14,518 bases of DNA from Candidatus Izemoplasma sp. (lineage in GTDB: Bacteria > Bacillota_I > Bacilli_A > Izemoplasmatales > Izemoplasmataceae). Position numbers and translations under genes: made by a program. The DNA lies in NCBI GenBank assembly GCA_021736285.1, contig JAIPGE010000013.1:1-14518 (forward strand), read 5' to 3'. A model generated the notes under the pieces. The model ran no database searches, was not told the DNA's origin, and saw only the letters and a program-made list of their open reading frames with translations. This document shows positions 1-7,486 of this stretch, in pieces (position 1 is the stretch's first letter; each line of letters starts with the position of its first letter).

Positions 1-637
1 ATCACATCGTTGGTGTCAAAGTCACCATGTGATTTTGGCCAGAATGTTCGCGGTTCCAATCATCTTGGTCGCCACCATGCAAGAGTTCACTTCGAGGGGT
101 TCCTGAATAAAATAAAATAACATTTTGAGGATTGTTAGGGTCTTCATCGCTATCGGCAAGTGCTGTCCATAAATCTCCATAATCAAGCACGGTATGGTCA
201 TCAATTAAATCATGTAATGCGGTTTTTAAATTGGCATCTGACACGTCGTTTAATAGTGTATAATAGCCGGTAAATGTGTCATTGTCATTTGGTTCTGTGA
301 CGGTGACCAAATCGGGATTTAAAAGCACAACAACATCAAAATATTTATAGCGTGTTTTGGTGTCATGGGTTAATACAGCGGTTAGAGTAATTGGTTGATC
401 GATGTCTGATTGGATAATTGTATTGTTATTTAACGTTCCTGAAATATTCGTATGCCATGCGATATCGACACCATTTATTTGGGATGGCAATGACGTTTCA
501 CTGGTTACTTCAGATGGCACATCTAGGTTTGTTTCAACGTCATCAATAATCGTTGTTTCATTCTCAGTTGGTCTCTCCTGACAAGCAGTTAAGGAAGAAA
601 CCAATATAACAATAAGCAATAGAAGGATTTTTTTCAT
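1..637 (-). pseudogene. Endonuclease I-like lipoprotein with Ig-like domain, frameshifted and cut by the window edge
   Basis: Reads as an exported nuclease. The start at 635-637 (MKKILLL) has an AGGTG ribosome site 9 nt upstream; the longer in-frame start upstream lacks one. Residues 1-19 form a lipoprotein signal with lipobox LTAC (lipidated Cys19). Residues about 40-106 (LPSQINGVDIAW ... TLTAVLT ... VVVL) resemble the small bacterial Ig-like domain common in surface proteins of low-GC bacteria. From about 124 onward the sequence matches the endonuclease I family (LWTALADSDEDPNNP, ILFYSGT, DWNREH). After NREH (codons ending at 44) the frame breaks. Another frame supplies the expected WPKSHGDFDTND, so one base is missing near 42-44; the original frame instead meets TGA at 2-4. 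This could be a true mutation or a sequence error. The family hydrolyses DNA or RNA outside the cell, probably for nutrient scavenging; that role is inferred. Confidence 0.75.
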
Positions 638-661
638 AATCTCACGCACCTTTAACAACAT

Positions 662-690
662 AGTATACAAAAAAGTTATCAATTTCGCAA
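662..690 (-). promoter_or_regulatory. Promoter for the nuclease lipoprotein
   Basis: On the minus strand, a -35 TTGCGA (685-690) and a -10 TATACT (662-667) are separated by 17 bp. They lie just upstream of the lipoprotein start and just past the terminator of the preceding gene. The call rests on sequence pattern only. Confidence 0.5.
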
Positions 691-691
691 G

Positions 692-713
692 AAAAAAGTA
701 GCTTTCGCTACTT
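692..713 (-). terminator. Rho-independent terminator of the CxxC membrane protein gene
   Basis: A 7-bp stem AAGTAGC/GCTACTT (696-702 with 707-713) has a 4-nt loop and is followed on the minus strand by a run of Ts (692-697). The stop codon of the 708-1184 gene lies inside the hairpin. Confidence 0.8.
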
Positions 714-1184
714 GATTTTACAAGTTGTGTGTTTTATGGTGTATAGAACCCAAAACATACCAATGAGGACAAACGCTGTTGCCATAAGTTTGAAAGGGAG
801 ATTACCATTAGGTAATATGACGGGGGTAAAGGCAATCCCGACAGCGCTTAAAAAAGCAACAACACAGGGTGTACAACCAAATGTTAATAAGCCAAAGATA
901 AAGGACAAAAAGGGAACAGCACTTGAACCCGATACTTCTTTTTTTGTAAAGGAAAAACCAATAATACTGTAGGAAACCATAATCGCTGAAGCGATTGCGA
1001 TAATGATATTCAATACAAAATGAGCCACAGTAACGAAAAGGCCAAACTCATTAATCATCACTTGATAGCTAATGTTTCCTTCAAAATCCAAGAAAACATA
1101 AAGTCCTAAAAAGAAGACGAATAACGCGCTTTGTAAAATAATATATTTTGGTCTAAAACTTTCTTTATATACAAGTTGCAACAT
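708..1184 (-). CDS. Four-helix integral membrane protein with an intramembrane CxxC motif
   Basis: 158 residues, function not recognised. Hydrophobic segments lie at about 14-32, 48-78, 90-120 and 131-150, so four transmembrane helices are likely. The most distinctive part is FGLLTFGCTPCVVAFLSAVG around 97-116, where Cys104 and Cys107 form CxxC at or in the third helix; a third Cys (155) sits near the C terminus. Paired cysteines in membrane helices are seen in thiol-redox or metal-handling proteins (for example CcdA-like or mercury-transport families), but I cannot assign this protein to either. The start has an AGGTG site 6 nt upstream. The gene has its own promoter and terminator and is divergent from the YczE-type gene, with a shared control region carrying a tandem repeat. 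Confidence 0.75.
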   Translation of the reverse strand: MLQLVYKESFRPKYIILQSALFVFFLGLYVFLDFEGNISYQVMINEFGLFVTVAHFVLNIIIAIASAIMVSYSIIGFSFTKKEVSGSSAVPFLSFIFGLLTFGCTPCVVAFLSAVGIAFTPVILPNGNLPFKLMATAFVLIGMFWVLYTIKHTTCKIK

Positions 1185-1200
1185 AAAATCACCTATATGT

Positions 1201-1228
1201 ATTTTAGCAAACCTTTGACAAAAAACAA
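1201..1228 (-). promoter_or_regulatory. Promoter for the CxxC membrane protein
   Basis: On the minus strand, a -35 TTGTTT (1223-1228) and a -10 TAAAAT (1201-1206) are 16 bp apart. The -35 box abuts the tandem repeat that begins at 1231. Confidence 0.5.
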
Positions 1229-1230
1229 AG

Positions 1231-1274
1231 AACTATGCAACATGTCCTTTACAACTATGCAACATGTCCTTTAC
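1231..1274. repeat. Two perfect tandem copies of a 22-bp repeat between divergent promoters
   Basis: The unit 1231-1252 is repeated without a change or gap at 1253-1274. Its core TGCAACATG occurs at 1236 and 1258, and a degenerate third core, TGGAACATG, sits at 1282 inside the rightward promoter spacer. The 22- and 24-bp spacing is about two helical turns, so a protein could bind all copies on one DNA face. The second copy supplies most of the rightward -35 box. An operator role is inferred; a simple replication slippage duplication is the alternative. Confidence 0.85.
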
Positions 1275-1297
1275 AAAATAGTGGAACATGATATACT
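1270..1297 (+). promoter_or_regulatory. Promoter for the YczE-type gene
   Basis: A -35 TTTACA (1270-1275), 16-bp spacer and -10 TATACT (1292-1297) lie 25 bp before the GTG start. The -35 overlaps the end of the second 22-bp repeat. Confidence 0.6.
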
Positions 1298-1321
1298 ATT
1301 TTTGAGATTAGAGGTGACACC

Positions 1322-1969
1322 GTGACAGAATTTAAGACAGATTTAAAACGACTACCGATTTTACTATTGGGATTCGTGTGTTTGGCAATCGGAATTATGT
1401 TGATGCGACGATCAGATTTGGGAATGGCACCATGGGGTGTATTACATGACGGACTAACTGTTGTGACACCACTTTCTTTTGGCGTAATTACTATCCTTTT
1501 AGGGTTTATCATTATGGTATTTAGTGTTGTTTTATTAAAAACAAAAATCGGAATTGGGACAATCTTAAATGTTGTTTTTGTCGGATTACTTATTGATCTG
1601 TCTGCGGAATTATTTACCTATCACCCCAAACAAATAGAAACACAATTAATTGTTTTAATTTTGGGTATCTTAGTTATGACATTTGGCCGTAGTTTATATA
1701 TTAGTGCACGACTTGGTAGTGGTCCTCGAGATGGTGTCTTTGTCGGACTATCTAGGATAACGAAGATTGATGTAAAATATGTGAAACCAACAATTGAATT
1801 TACAGTATTATTCATTGGCTATTTACTTGGTGGAGTTGTTGGTATTGGGACGATTATTGCCGTTATTAGTACTGGGTATTTAGTTCAAATGTTCATGGCC
1901 ATCATGCATTTTGATCCAAAAGAAGAACAACAACATAATCTTTTTGGTTATACAAACAACAAACGCTAG
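1322..1969 (+). CDS. YczE/YyaS/YitT-family membrane protein
   Basis: 215 residues, with a GTG start preceded by GAGGTG (1311-1316) at 5 nt. It is hydrophobic throughout, with likely membrane segments at about 10-28, 53-72, 76-93, 107-122 and 158-190. Two family-like motifs are visible: SDLGMAPWGVLHDGL near 31-45 and LGSGPRDGVFVGL near 131-143. The first half resembles the second around these glycine-rich motifs, which suggests an internal duplication. Proteins of this group (Bacillus YczE-like) are integral membrane proteins without a firmly established transport substrate, so I leave the function open. The gene is monocistronic: its own promoter is upstream and a strong terminator overlaps its 3' end. 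The TAG stop lies inside the terminator stem. Confidence 0.8.
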   Translation: MTEFKTDLKRLPILLLGFVCLAIGIMLMRRSDLGMAPWGVLHDGLTVVTPLSFGVITILLGFIIMVFSVVLLKTKIGIGTILNVVFVGLLIDLSAELFTYHPKQIETQLIVLILGILVMTFGRSLYISARLGSGPRDGVFVGLSRITKIDVKYVKPTIEFTVLFIGYLLGGVVGIGTIIAVISTGYLVQMFMAIMHFDPKEEQQHNLFGYTNNKR

Positions 1970-1990
1970 CTTTTGCTAGCGTTATTTTTT
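1962..1990 (+). terminator. Rho-independent terminator of the YczE-type gene, possibly bidirectional
   Basis: A 9-bp stem AACGCTAGC/GCTAGCGTT (1962-1970 with 1975-1983) and TTTT loop are followed by A and a run of Ts. On the minus strand the tail is only TGTTGTTTG, so it may weakly stop the convergent lipoprotein transcript, for which I see no better terminator. Confidence 0.85.
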
Positions 1991-2067
1991 TGACATGAAA
2001 ATTCAATACTTTTTTGTTGGATTAATGTTTATTTTTTTTAGTAATGTGATAAATTCCAGGTAATACA

Positions 2068-5000
2068 TTAATCGAGAAATATGATAATGTGCTGATCTAA
2101 AGCACTAGAATAATAGACTTCTATACCAACTTCGCGAGTAATAGATTCAACACCATCATCGAAAATAAAAGTTGCGACAAATATTTGATTGCCTAGTTCA
2201 TCGGCATTACTACTCAATGATGATAAAGTGACAGATACACCATCGGTAATATCTTGTTGGCGAAATTCAATAATATCGTTTCCCATAAAGTTACCATTGA
2301 AATACATATCTGCAAAAGTTTCATCACTAATTGACGCATCAACATAATCTGTTGTAAATTGTGTTAAGACGGTTTGTGTTGTTGCTTGATCCACAAGCGT
2401 TGCATCACTTGGTAAGCCAATATATTCATAAATGATTTCCAGTAAATATGTTTGATTGCTTGTTGTATCTTGATTTGGATAAAACTTGTAATCATGAACA
2501 ATAAACGCACCATCATCAAAAGTGATTTTTACCGTTGCATAAGCATAAATATCATAAAAATCATTGTGCGTATAAATTTCATATACCTCAGTTTGAGCAA
2601 TAGATTTACCAATATGGTTATTTAAAATGATATCACAGTTGGATGAATCGATAAAATAAGTTTGACAAATGCTATCGATGCTTGATGTTGAACTAAAATC
2701 CAGCGTTTCTAAATAATCTGTCAAAACAGTTTCTGTTAATTGAATAGTCGCATCATCAATCGTTTCATCAAGGTTAAATTTAGCATGTATATTGCCAAGG
2801 AGATCATAATGATAATAGACGAAGAAGGTAAGTTTATATTGAACTATATCATTACTATCAATAAAGTTGATAGTAACTGAATGATCAAAATCAGAAGTTA
2901 CTATTTGATCAATAGTAAGTGTAAAATTTTGTGTCATGATGTCATCTCTAAACGCGTCGCACTGATCTTGCATATAATCTTCGAAATAAAGATTACAAAA
3001 GACGGAATTATCAATTGAAGTATCGGTAAAGTCACCAATAAATTGATTAACTAATAATGTAAACTCTTGATCGGTTATTGGTTGATACTCATAGGCTAAT
3101 TCTAATGTTGTAAATCCTTCCGGTTGATTGATAACGTAAAATGGTATATCAAAGGTTACCGTTGTATTATCCGGATAAATTATATTCATAGTGGCGATAA
3201 ATGGACTAAAATCATCAGCTGAATCTGCAATAGTTACGTCAGTAATATTGAATGTTGCGCCATTTGCGACTAAATCTAGTATATCTTGGCGATAGCTTTC
3301 AAGTTCCCAAGGGTTATACCAACCAAAGTATGTTGTAAAAAGGTCATCGAGTGTAACCTCCGCATTCGTATAATCATTTATAAAATTCGTAATTAACGTT
3401 TCGGCATCTTGTAATGTAACCGTTGCACTGTCATCCCAAACCTGATAACCATGATATTCAATACTATTGTCTTCGTTTTGAATGACTTCAATATAGAATT
3501 GTGTGGAATTAAAAACGGTGGAATCTTGCATGATATCCAGATCAACAAAATGACCAGGTGTTTGCTCAGTAAGTGGGGTTATAATGTTATAATAATAGCC
3601 ATTCTCATGATAATTTTGTCTTAACGTATGGCAATCCTTAAAAATTTGATTATATTGTTCACAGAAAATATCATCGGATAATGTGATATCATTAAACTCA
3701 TAAAAAAGTTGTGTGATATAAGGAATCGCATCTTCACCAAGTAAATAATTAAAACGGGCTGTGTCATACCAATCCATCATCATAAATCCTGTATCAGATA
3801 GATAAAAACGAAGATAGGTCTCATAAAAGTCTTGTGTTTCATAATCATTATCGATATATTCAAAACTTAATTGATAATCAATTGGAAGTTGATCTAATGA
3901 GACAAAATTGAGCGCTAAATTATTTTCTTCAGCAAAGGCACGTTCACTAAGACATGTATCGTAATCGCTCGGGTCTAGATAGGTTGAACATACATAGTCA
4001 TCAGTTACATTGAAATCATTGAATGTTTCAATAAAAACATAGATTTGTGCTAAAGCATCATCAAAGGTAATGATATCTTCTATCCAGTAATCCACTCTAA
4101 TTTGATCCACGTCGTTGTAGTAAAAATCAAGATAGAAAATATAATTATAATCATTACCAAGTTCATCCGAAAAGGTTACAGTAACTTGATAGGTATTGCC
4201 ATACTCATAGACAAAATCATCAAGATGATAGCTAAGTGCCATATTAGTGAATTGTGATTTGTCTAAAAAACAATTAGCCGTATTCGCTATATCAAAATGC
4301 GTTTGACAGAATGTTTCAGCAGTGATTTGTGTATCAACAAAGTCGTCTAAAAGCGTTGTTAGATAAGCACTGGCATCATCTGTTGAAACGGTATCGTTCA
4401 TATCATCAAAAAATTGAAGAAGGTATCCACCACTTGGATTACTTAGTATTACAAAATTGAATGTCATATCTTCAATAGTATTATCCGGATACGTGTAGGA
4501 TACAGTAAGGTTATAATGGTTTTCGTCCATAACAAGATCCGATACTGTTACAGAGACATCTTGTTCAAAGATAAACAGTCTTTCATTAATACAACGGTTA
4601 TAATTTTCTGGTATAAAATAGTGTTCACAAACAGTATCGTTGGATTGTGTAGAATCGGCTAAATCATTGATCATATCAGTAATGAATTGATAGGCTTCTT
4701 CATCCGTTATATCAAGTGCTGGTTCTTCATTTGGGTCATGTGTCAGGACAATGTTGCCATTGTCATCGTAGGCCAAATGTACACGCAGTGTGATTGTTTC
4801 TTCAATATCATTGACTGGGTCATTAATTGTAAAAGAGACATAATAATTGGTGAAACCATCTGCTTCTTTACCATGATCAGCATTGGCGTAAATTGTCGCA
4901 TTATTTGCAATATAGTTATTGCGATCTATGATACAAGCATTATAATTCTCAGAATAAGCATATTTTGAGCAATAATCACTAGAAAAAATAGATTCATCTA

Positions 5001-5556
5001 AAAAGGTGTGAACCATTTGCTCAAGAAAAGCTTCCGCAACACCATCTGTAACACTGTCATCAGCTGTCATTTCTTGTTTGTCAAATGACCAACCGGTGAT
5101 ATACATAATCCCTTCAACCATGACAAGTCCTATAGAAAAAAGATAGGTTTCTGTTGTCTCTTTGTCAACGATGGTTATATCATATGTTTGCATAGTTGAA
5201 AGAGAAGACGTTGAGATAATGGATTCGATCGTAAAATCACTTAAGTTTTCGGGGACTAAGGAATCTTGCTTGTTTCTGCAAGTATCCAATAAATCAGGAT
5301 TTGTGATTGAAAAATAGTCTTCACAAAATGTGTCATTATTGGCATTTTGATAATCGGTCATAACCATTTTAAACACATTTTCAACGGTACTATTTTCCAA
5401 CTCTCCAACGGTTTCACCTTGACAGATCTCACTTGTTGGATTTTCTCGACAATATTCTTCACTCAAGTCTGTAACACTATCATCCTCTAAAAGATAACAC
5501 CCACTAAGCGTGAAACTTAGAGTAATCGTGGTTAGCATTAAAAGCAACTTTTTCAT
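2068..5556 (-). CDS. Very large acidic lipoprotein with about ten diverged ~110-residue repeats, most with a cysteine pair
   Basis: 1162 residues. The start has an AGGAG site, and residues 1-20 form a signal peptide with lipobox LSGC (lipidated Cys20). A short YCxxNPxxxIC segment (Cys36/Cys45) follows. The rest is about ten diverged repeats of 105-118 residues, starting near 57, 172, 284, 392, 497, 607, 714, 827, 938 and 1056. Each opens with a helix-like stretch, then a motif of the type (D/E)xxFCExYF...C..xR, then alternating strand-like segments. Cys pairs are 78/93, 196/208, 310/322, 417/429, 523/535, 632/642, 854/866 and 964/974; repeats 7 and 10 lack both. The helix-then-sheet pattern resembles NTF2/cystatin-like modules, but this is inference. 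Asp, Glu and Asn dominate, with roughly 30 Lys plus Arg by eye. It is probably anchored outside the cell membrane as an extended surface protein; its function is unknown. Confidence 0.9.
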   Translation of the reverse strand: MKKLLLMLTTITLSFTLSGCYLLEDDSVTDLSEEYCRENPTSEICQGETVGELENSTVENVFKMVMTDYQNANNDTFCEDYFSITNPDLLDTCRNKQDSLVPENLSDFTIESIISTSSLSTMQTYDITIVDKETTETYLFSIGLVMVEGIMYITGWSFDKQEMTADDSVTDGVAEAFLEQMVHTFLDESIFSSDYCSKYAYSENYNACIIDRNNYIANNATIYANADHGKEADGFTNYYVSFTINDPVNDIEETITLRVHLAYDDNGNIVLTHDPNEEPALDITDEEAYQFITDMINDLADSTQSNDTVCEHYFIPENYNRCINERLFIFEQDVSVTVSDLVMDENHYNLTVSYTYPDNTIEDMTFNFVILSNPSGGYLLQFFDDMNDTVSTDDASAYLTTLLDDFVDTQITAETFCQTHFDIANTANCFLDKSQFTNMALSYHLDDFVYEYGNTYQVTVTFSDELGNDYNYIFYLDFYYNDVDQIRVDYWIEDIITFDDALAQIYVFIETFNDFNVTDDYVCSTYLDPSDYDTCLSERAFAEENNLALNFVSLDQLPIDYQLSFEYIDNDYETQDFYETYLRFYLSDTGFMMMDWYDTARFNYLLGEDAIPYITQLFYEFNDITLSDDIFCEQYNQIFKDCHTLRQNYHENGYYYNIITPLTEQTPGHFVDLDIMQDSTVFNSTQFYIEVIQNEDNSIEYHGYQVWDDSATVTLQDAETLITNFINDYTNAEVTLDDLFTTYFGWYNPWELESYRQDILDLVANGATFNITDVTIADSADDFSPFIATMNIIYPDNTTVTFDIPFYVINQPEGFTTLELAYEYQPITDQEFTLLVNQFIGDFTDTSIDNSVFCNLYFEDYMQDQCDAFRDDIMTQNFTLTIDQIVTSDFDHSVTINFIDSNDIVQYKLTFFVYYHYDLLGNIHAKFNLDETIDDATIQLTETVLTDYLETLDFSSTSSIDSICQTYFIDSSNCDIILNNHIGKSIAQTEVYEIYTHNDFYDIYAYATVKITFDDGAFIVHDYKFYPNQDTTSNQTYLLEIIYEYIGLPSDATLVDQATTQTVLTQFTTDYVDASISDETFADMYFNGNFMGNDIIEFRQQDITDGVSVTLSSLSSNADELGNQIFVATFIFDDGVESITREVGIEVYYSSALDQHIIIFLD

Positions 5557-5589
5557 GTTTTACCACTCCTATTTATTTTATAATTTAAT

Positions 5590-5619
5590 TATATACTTTG
5601 AAAATCAAATTATTGTTAA
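5590..5619 (-). promoter_or_regulatory. Possible promoter for the repeat lipoprotein
   Basis: On the minus strand, TTAACA (5614-5619) and TATATA (5590-5595) are 18 bp apart in an AT-rich stretch upstream of the start. Other AT-rich hexamers nearby could serve instead. Confidence 0.4.
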
Positions 5620-5631
5620 AAAAATGTGAAT

Positions 5632-5670
5632 TTCTTAAAAAAAGTACTAACAACAGGGTTAGTACTTTTT
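5632..5670 (-). terminator. Rho-independent terminator of the aminomutase gene
   Basis: A 13-bp inverted repeat (5639-5651 with 5658-5670, arms AAAAAGTACTAAC/GTTAGTACTTTTT) with a 6-nt loop sits 6 nt past the aminomutase stop. The T-rich tail on the minus strand fits termination of that gene and insulates the lipoprotein promoter. Confidence 0.85.
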
Positions 5671-5676
5671 GATTAA

Positions 5677-6897
5677 TTATTTTTCTGTATATTCAATGAT
5701 TTTGCCTTCCCATGTTTTGATGCGATAAGTACTGTCTTCATGAGATATGATGTATTGGGGAAGTAGTGGTATTTTACCAAGTCCACCCGGAGCATTAAAG
5801 ATATAAGTTGGAATCGCAAGACCCGACGTATGTCCGCGTAAATACGACATAATTTCAAGTCCTTTAGCAATTGTTGGCATAAAGTGATGTGTCCCTTTAA
5901 CTTCTTTGGCATGGAAAATATAATAAGGGCGAACACGCGCTTGTAATAAGCGTTGATTCAATAAGGTCATGACATATTTATCATCATTCACACCTTTTAA
6001 TAATACCGCTTGATTACCAACAACAATACCTGCATCAGCGAGTTTTTGCGATGCGTACATACTTTCTTTTGTCAATTCATGGTAATGGTTATATTGTGTA
6101 TTGACAAAAACAGGATGATAGCGTTTAAGGATATTAGTCAAATTATCAGTAATACGCATTGGCATCGTGACAGGTGTTCTTGTTCCAAATCGAATGATTT
6201 CAACATGATCAATTTGCCGTAATGCTTTAAGTAAATTTTCAATCTGATGATCACTGAGTAAAAAGGCATCACCGCCTGTGATTAAGACGTCTCTAATTTC
6301 TGGTGTTTGTTTAATATAAGCAATGGATTCATCAATTAATGATTGCGACGTATGACCATCAGTTTCACCAATTAACCGCCGACGTTGACAATGGCGACAA
6401 TACATTGCACAAATATTGGTGACATTGATGATGAGTCGATCTGGATAGCGTCTTGTGATACTACCAGCTGGGTTTGTGAATTCTTCAGCCATCGGGTCAT
6501 CTTTGCCTAAATCGACAGCATATTCACCTTTACTTGGCACACTGAGCATTTTTATAGGATCATTTTGTTCAGTAGTGATTAATGCCAAATAATATGGCAC
6601 AATCGCAAAGCGATTTGTTTTACTTAATTTTTTAACATTTTGAACTTCATTTTGTGACAAATGGATAAAATTAACCAATGTTTCAACATCTGTAATACGG
6701 TGTTTCATTTGCCAATGCCAATCGTTCCAATTTGATTCATCAGCGTTATAATAATCCAATAGTTTGGCTTTTGTATTCTTATATTCTTTTCGATTACCTG
6801 CCATTTTATGAAGTGCTTTTTCTTTAAATGCCATAAAGTCATTGATGCTGTTTGATAACTCCTTGGCCCGTGCGAGTGAGATTTCTTTTGCATTCAT
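5677..6897 (-). CDS. eam: Radical SAM aminomutase, predicted glutamate 2,3-aminomutase
   Basis: A lysine 2,3-aminomutase (KamA)-family enzyme using SAM, a 4Fe-4S cluster and PLP. Numbering here is from the first ATG of a cluster at 6906; I prefer the third ATG (6895-6897), because the AAAGG site abuts the first one and is 9 nt from the third. CxxxCxxC is at Cys166, 170 and 173, followed by RRR and IGE; GGDAFLLSD is near 211-219; the PLP lysine is Lys378 in PGGLGKIP. In lysine 2,3-aminomutase, Asp293 and Asp330 bind the substrate side-chain amine. The aligned residues here are Lys334 and Asn371, with the same 37-residue spacing. This is the Lys/Asn pair described for the Clostridioides difficile glutamate 2,3-aminomutase (recalled as Lys332/Asn369). 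The predicted reaction is L-glutamate to beta-glutamate, an osmolyte. It is a single gene with its own promoter and terminator. Confidence 0.85.
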   Translation of the reverse strand: MNAKEISLARAKELSNSINDFMAFKEKALHKMAGNRKEYKNTKAKLLDYYNADESNWNDWHWQMKHRITDVETLVNFIHLSQNEVQNVKKLSKTNRFAIVPYYLALITTEQNDPIKMLSVPSKGEYAVDLGKDDPMAEEFTNPAGSITRRYPDRLIINVTNICAMYCRHCQRRRLIGETDGHTSQSLIDESIAYIKQTPEIRDVLITGGDAFLLSDHQIENLLKALRQIDHVEIIRFGTRTPVTMPMRITDNLTNILKRYHPVFVNTQYNHYHELTKESMYASQKLADAGIVVGNQAVLLKGVNDDKYVMTLLNQRLLQARVRPYYIFHAKEVKGTHHFMPTIAKGLEIMSYLRGHTSGLAIPTYIFNAPGGLGKIPLLPQYIISHEDSTYRIKTWEGKIIEYTEK

Positions 6898-6928
6898 ATC
6901 CATCATCCTTTATATATTTGATACTAAA

Positions 6929-6957
6929 ATTATAACAAAAAACGCTTACAAAAGCAA
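6929..6957 (-). promoter_or_regulatory. Promoter of the aminomutase gene, with a cre-like sequence in the spacer
   Basis: On the minus strand, -35 TTGCTT (6952-6957), a 17-bp spacer and a consensus -10 TATAAT (6929-6934). The spacer contains TGTAAGCGTTTTTT (6937-6950), which fits the catabolite-response element TGNAANCGNTNNCA except at its last two bases. GCTT/AAGC also forms a small inverted repeat over the -35 box. Confidence 0.65.
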
Positions 6958-6966
6958 AACAGCATC

Positions 6967-6990
6967 AAAAAAACGAGTGTTATCACTCGT
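6967..6990 (-). terminator. Rho-independent terminator of the carbonic anhydrase-like gene
   Basis: The stem CGAGTG/CACTCG (6974-6979 with 6984-6989) and TTAT loop are followed on the minus strand by seven Ts. The TGA stop of the gene is in the hairpin, immediately followed by a TAA. Confidence 0.85.
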
Positions 6991-7486
6991 ATTCTTTGAC
7001 TAATTTTAAATAATAACCGTTGTTTTTCTTGTTGGCTTTTATTTCATCTTCTGTCAGTTTTCTAATGACTTTCATTGGATTACCTAAAGCAAGATGATAA
7101 CTGGGAACTGTTTTACCAGGTGGCACCAAAGTACCAGCACCGACAAGTGCGCCTTGTTCAACAACGGCGCCATCTAAAATAATACTTCCCATACCGATTA
7201 AGGCATCATCTTCAATTGTGCAAGCATGAATAATTGCGCCATGACCAATGGTTACATTCTTTCCAATATCTGTTGGTAAGTCTGTGTTGGTATGAATGAC
7301 GGCATTGTCTTGGATGTTCGTATCTTTGCCGACGCGGATTGGTGCCATGTCACCTCGCATTGATACATTATACCAAATGTTTACGCCTTCATCTATAACA
7401 ATGTCCCCTGATAAATTAGCACCTTGAAAGATTTTAGCATCTTTGTTAACCCTTGGTGTTTGATCAAGATGTCTTTGTAAATACAT
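6983..7486 (-). CDS. Gamma-class carbonic anhydrase-like hexapeptide-repeat protein
   Basis: 167 residues, the usual length for the YrdA/PaaY/CaiE-type group. Left-handed beta-helix hexapeptide repeats run through about residues 15-125. Conserved elements are visible: Arg44 and Asp46 (MRGD), Gln59 and Asp60, and the three zinc-ligand histidines His65 (NAVIH), His82 and His87 (TIGHGAIIHAC). Gamma carbonic anhydrases are trimers that interconvert CO2 and bicarbonate with a metal at subunit interfaces. Many YrdA-like members show little measured activity, so a catalytic role is likely but not certain. The ATG overlaps the stop of the upstream aminotransferase by one base (TAATG), with AAAGG upstream inside that gene, so the two are translationally coupled. 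It ends in TGA followed directly by TAA, within its terminator. Confidence 0.9.
   Translation of the reverse strand: MYLQRHLDQTPRVNKDAKIFQGANLSGDIVIDEGVNIWYNVSMRGDMAPIRVGKDTNIQDNAVIHTNTDLPTDIGKNVTIGHGAIIHACTIEDDALIGMGSIILDGAVVEQGALVGAGTLVPPGKTVPSYHLALGNPMKVIRKLTEDEIKANKKNNGYYLKLVKEYE

Noticed and set aside
1215..1243. TTGACA at 1215-1220 as a -35 box for a rightward promoter
   Set aside because: No acceptable -10 box at 16-18 bp (CAACAT at best); the TTTACA/TATACT pair downstream is better.
2020..2073. Inverted repeat GATTAATGT/ACATTAATC near the end of the lipoprotein gene, as a terminator
   Set aside because: The 36-nt loop is long and no T-run follows on the minus strand.
4687..4968. Open frame of 93 codons on the plus strand inside the repeat lipoprotein
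   Set aside because: Antisense shadow of an AT-rich coding sequence, with no ribosome site and a low-complexity Ile/Cys-rich product.
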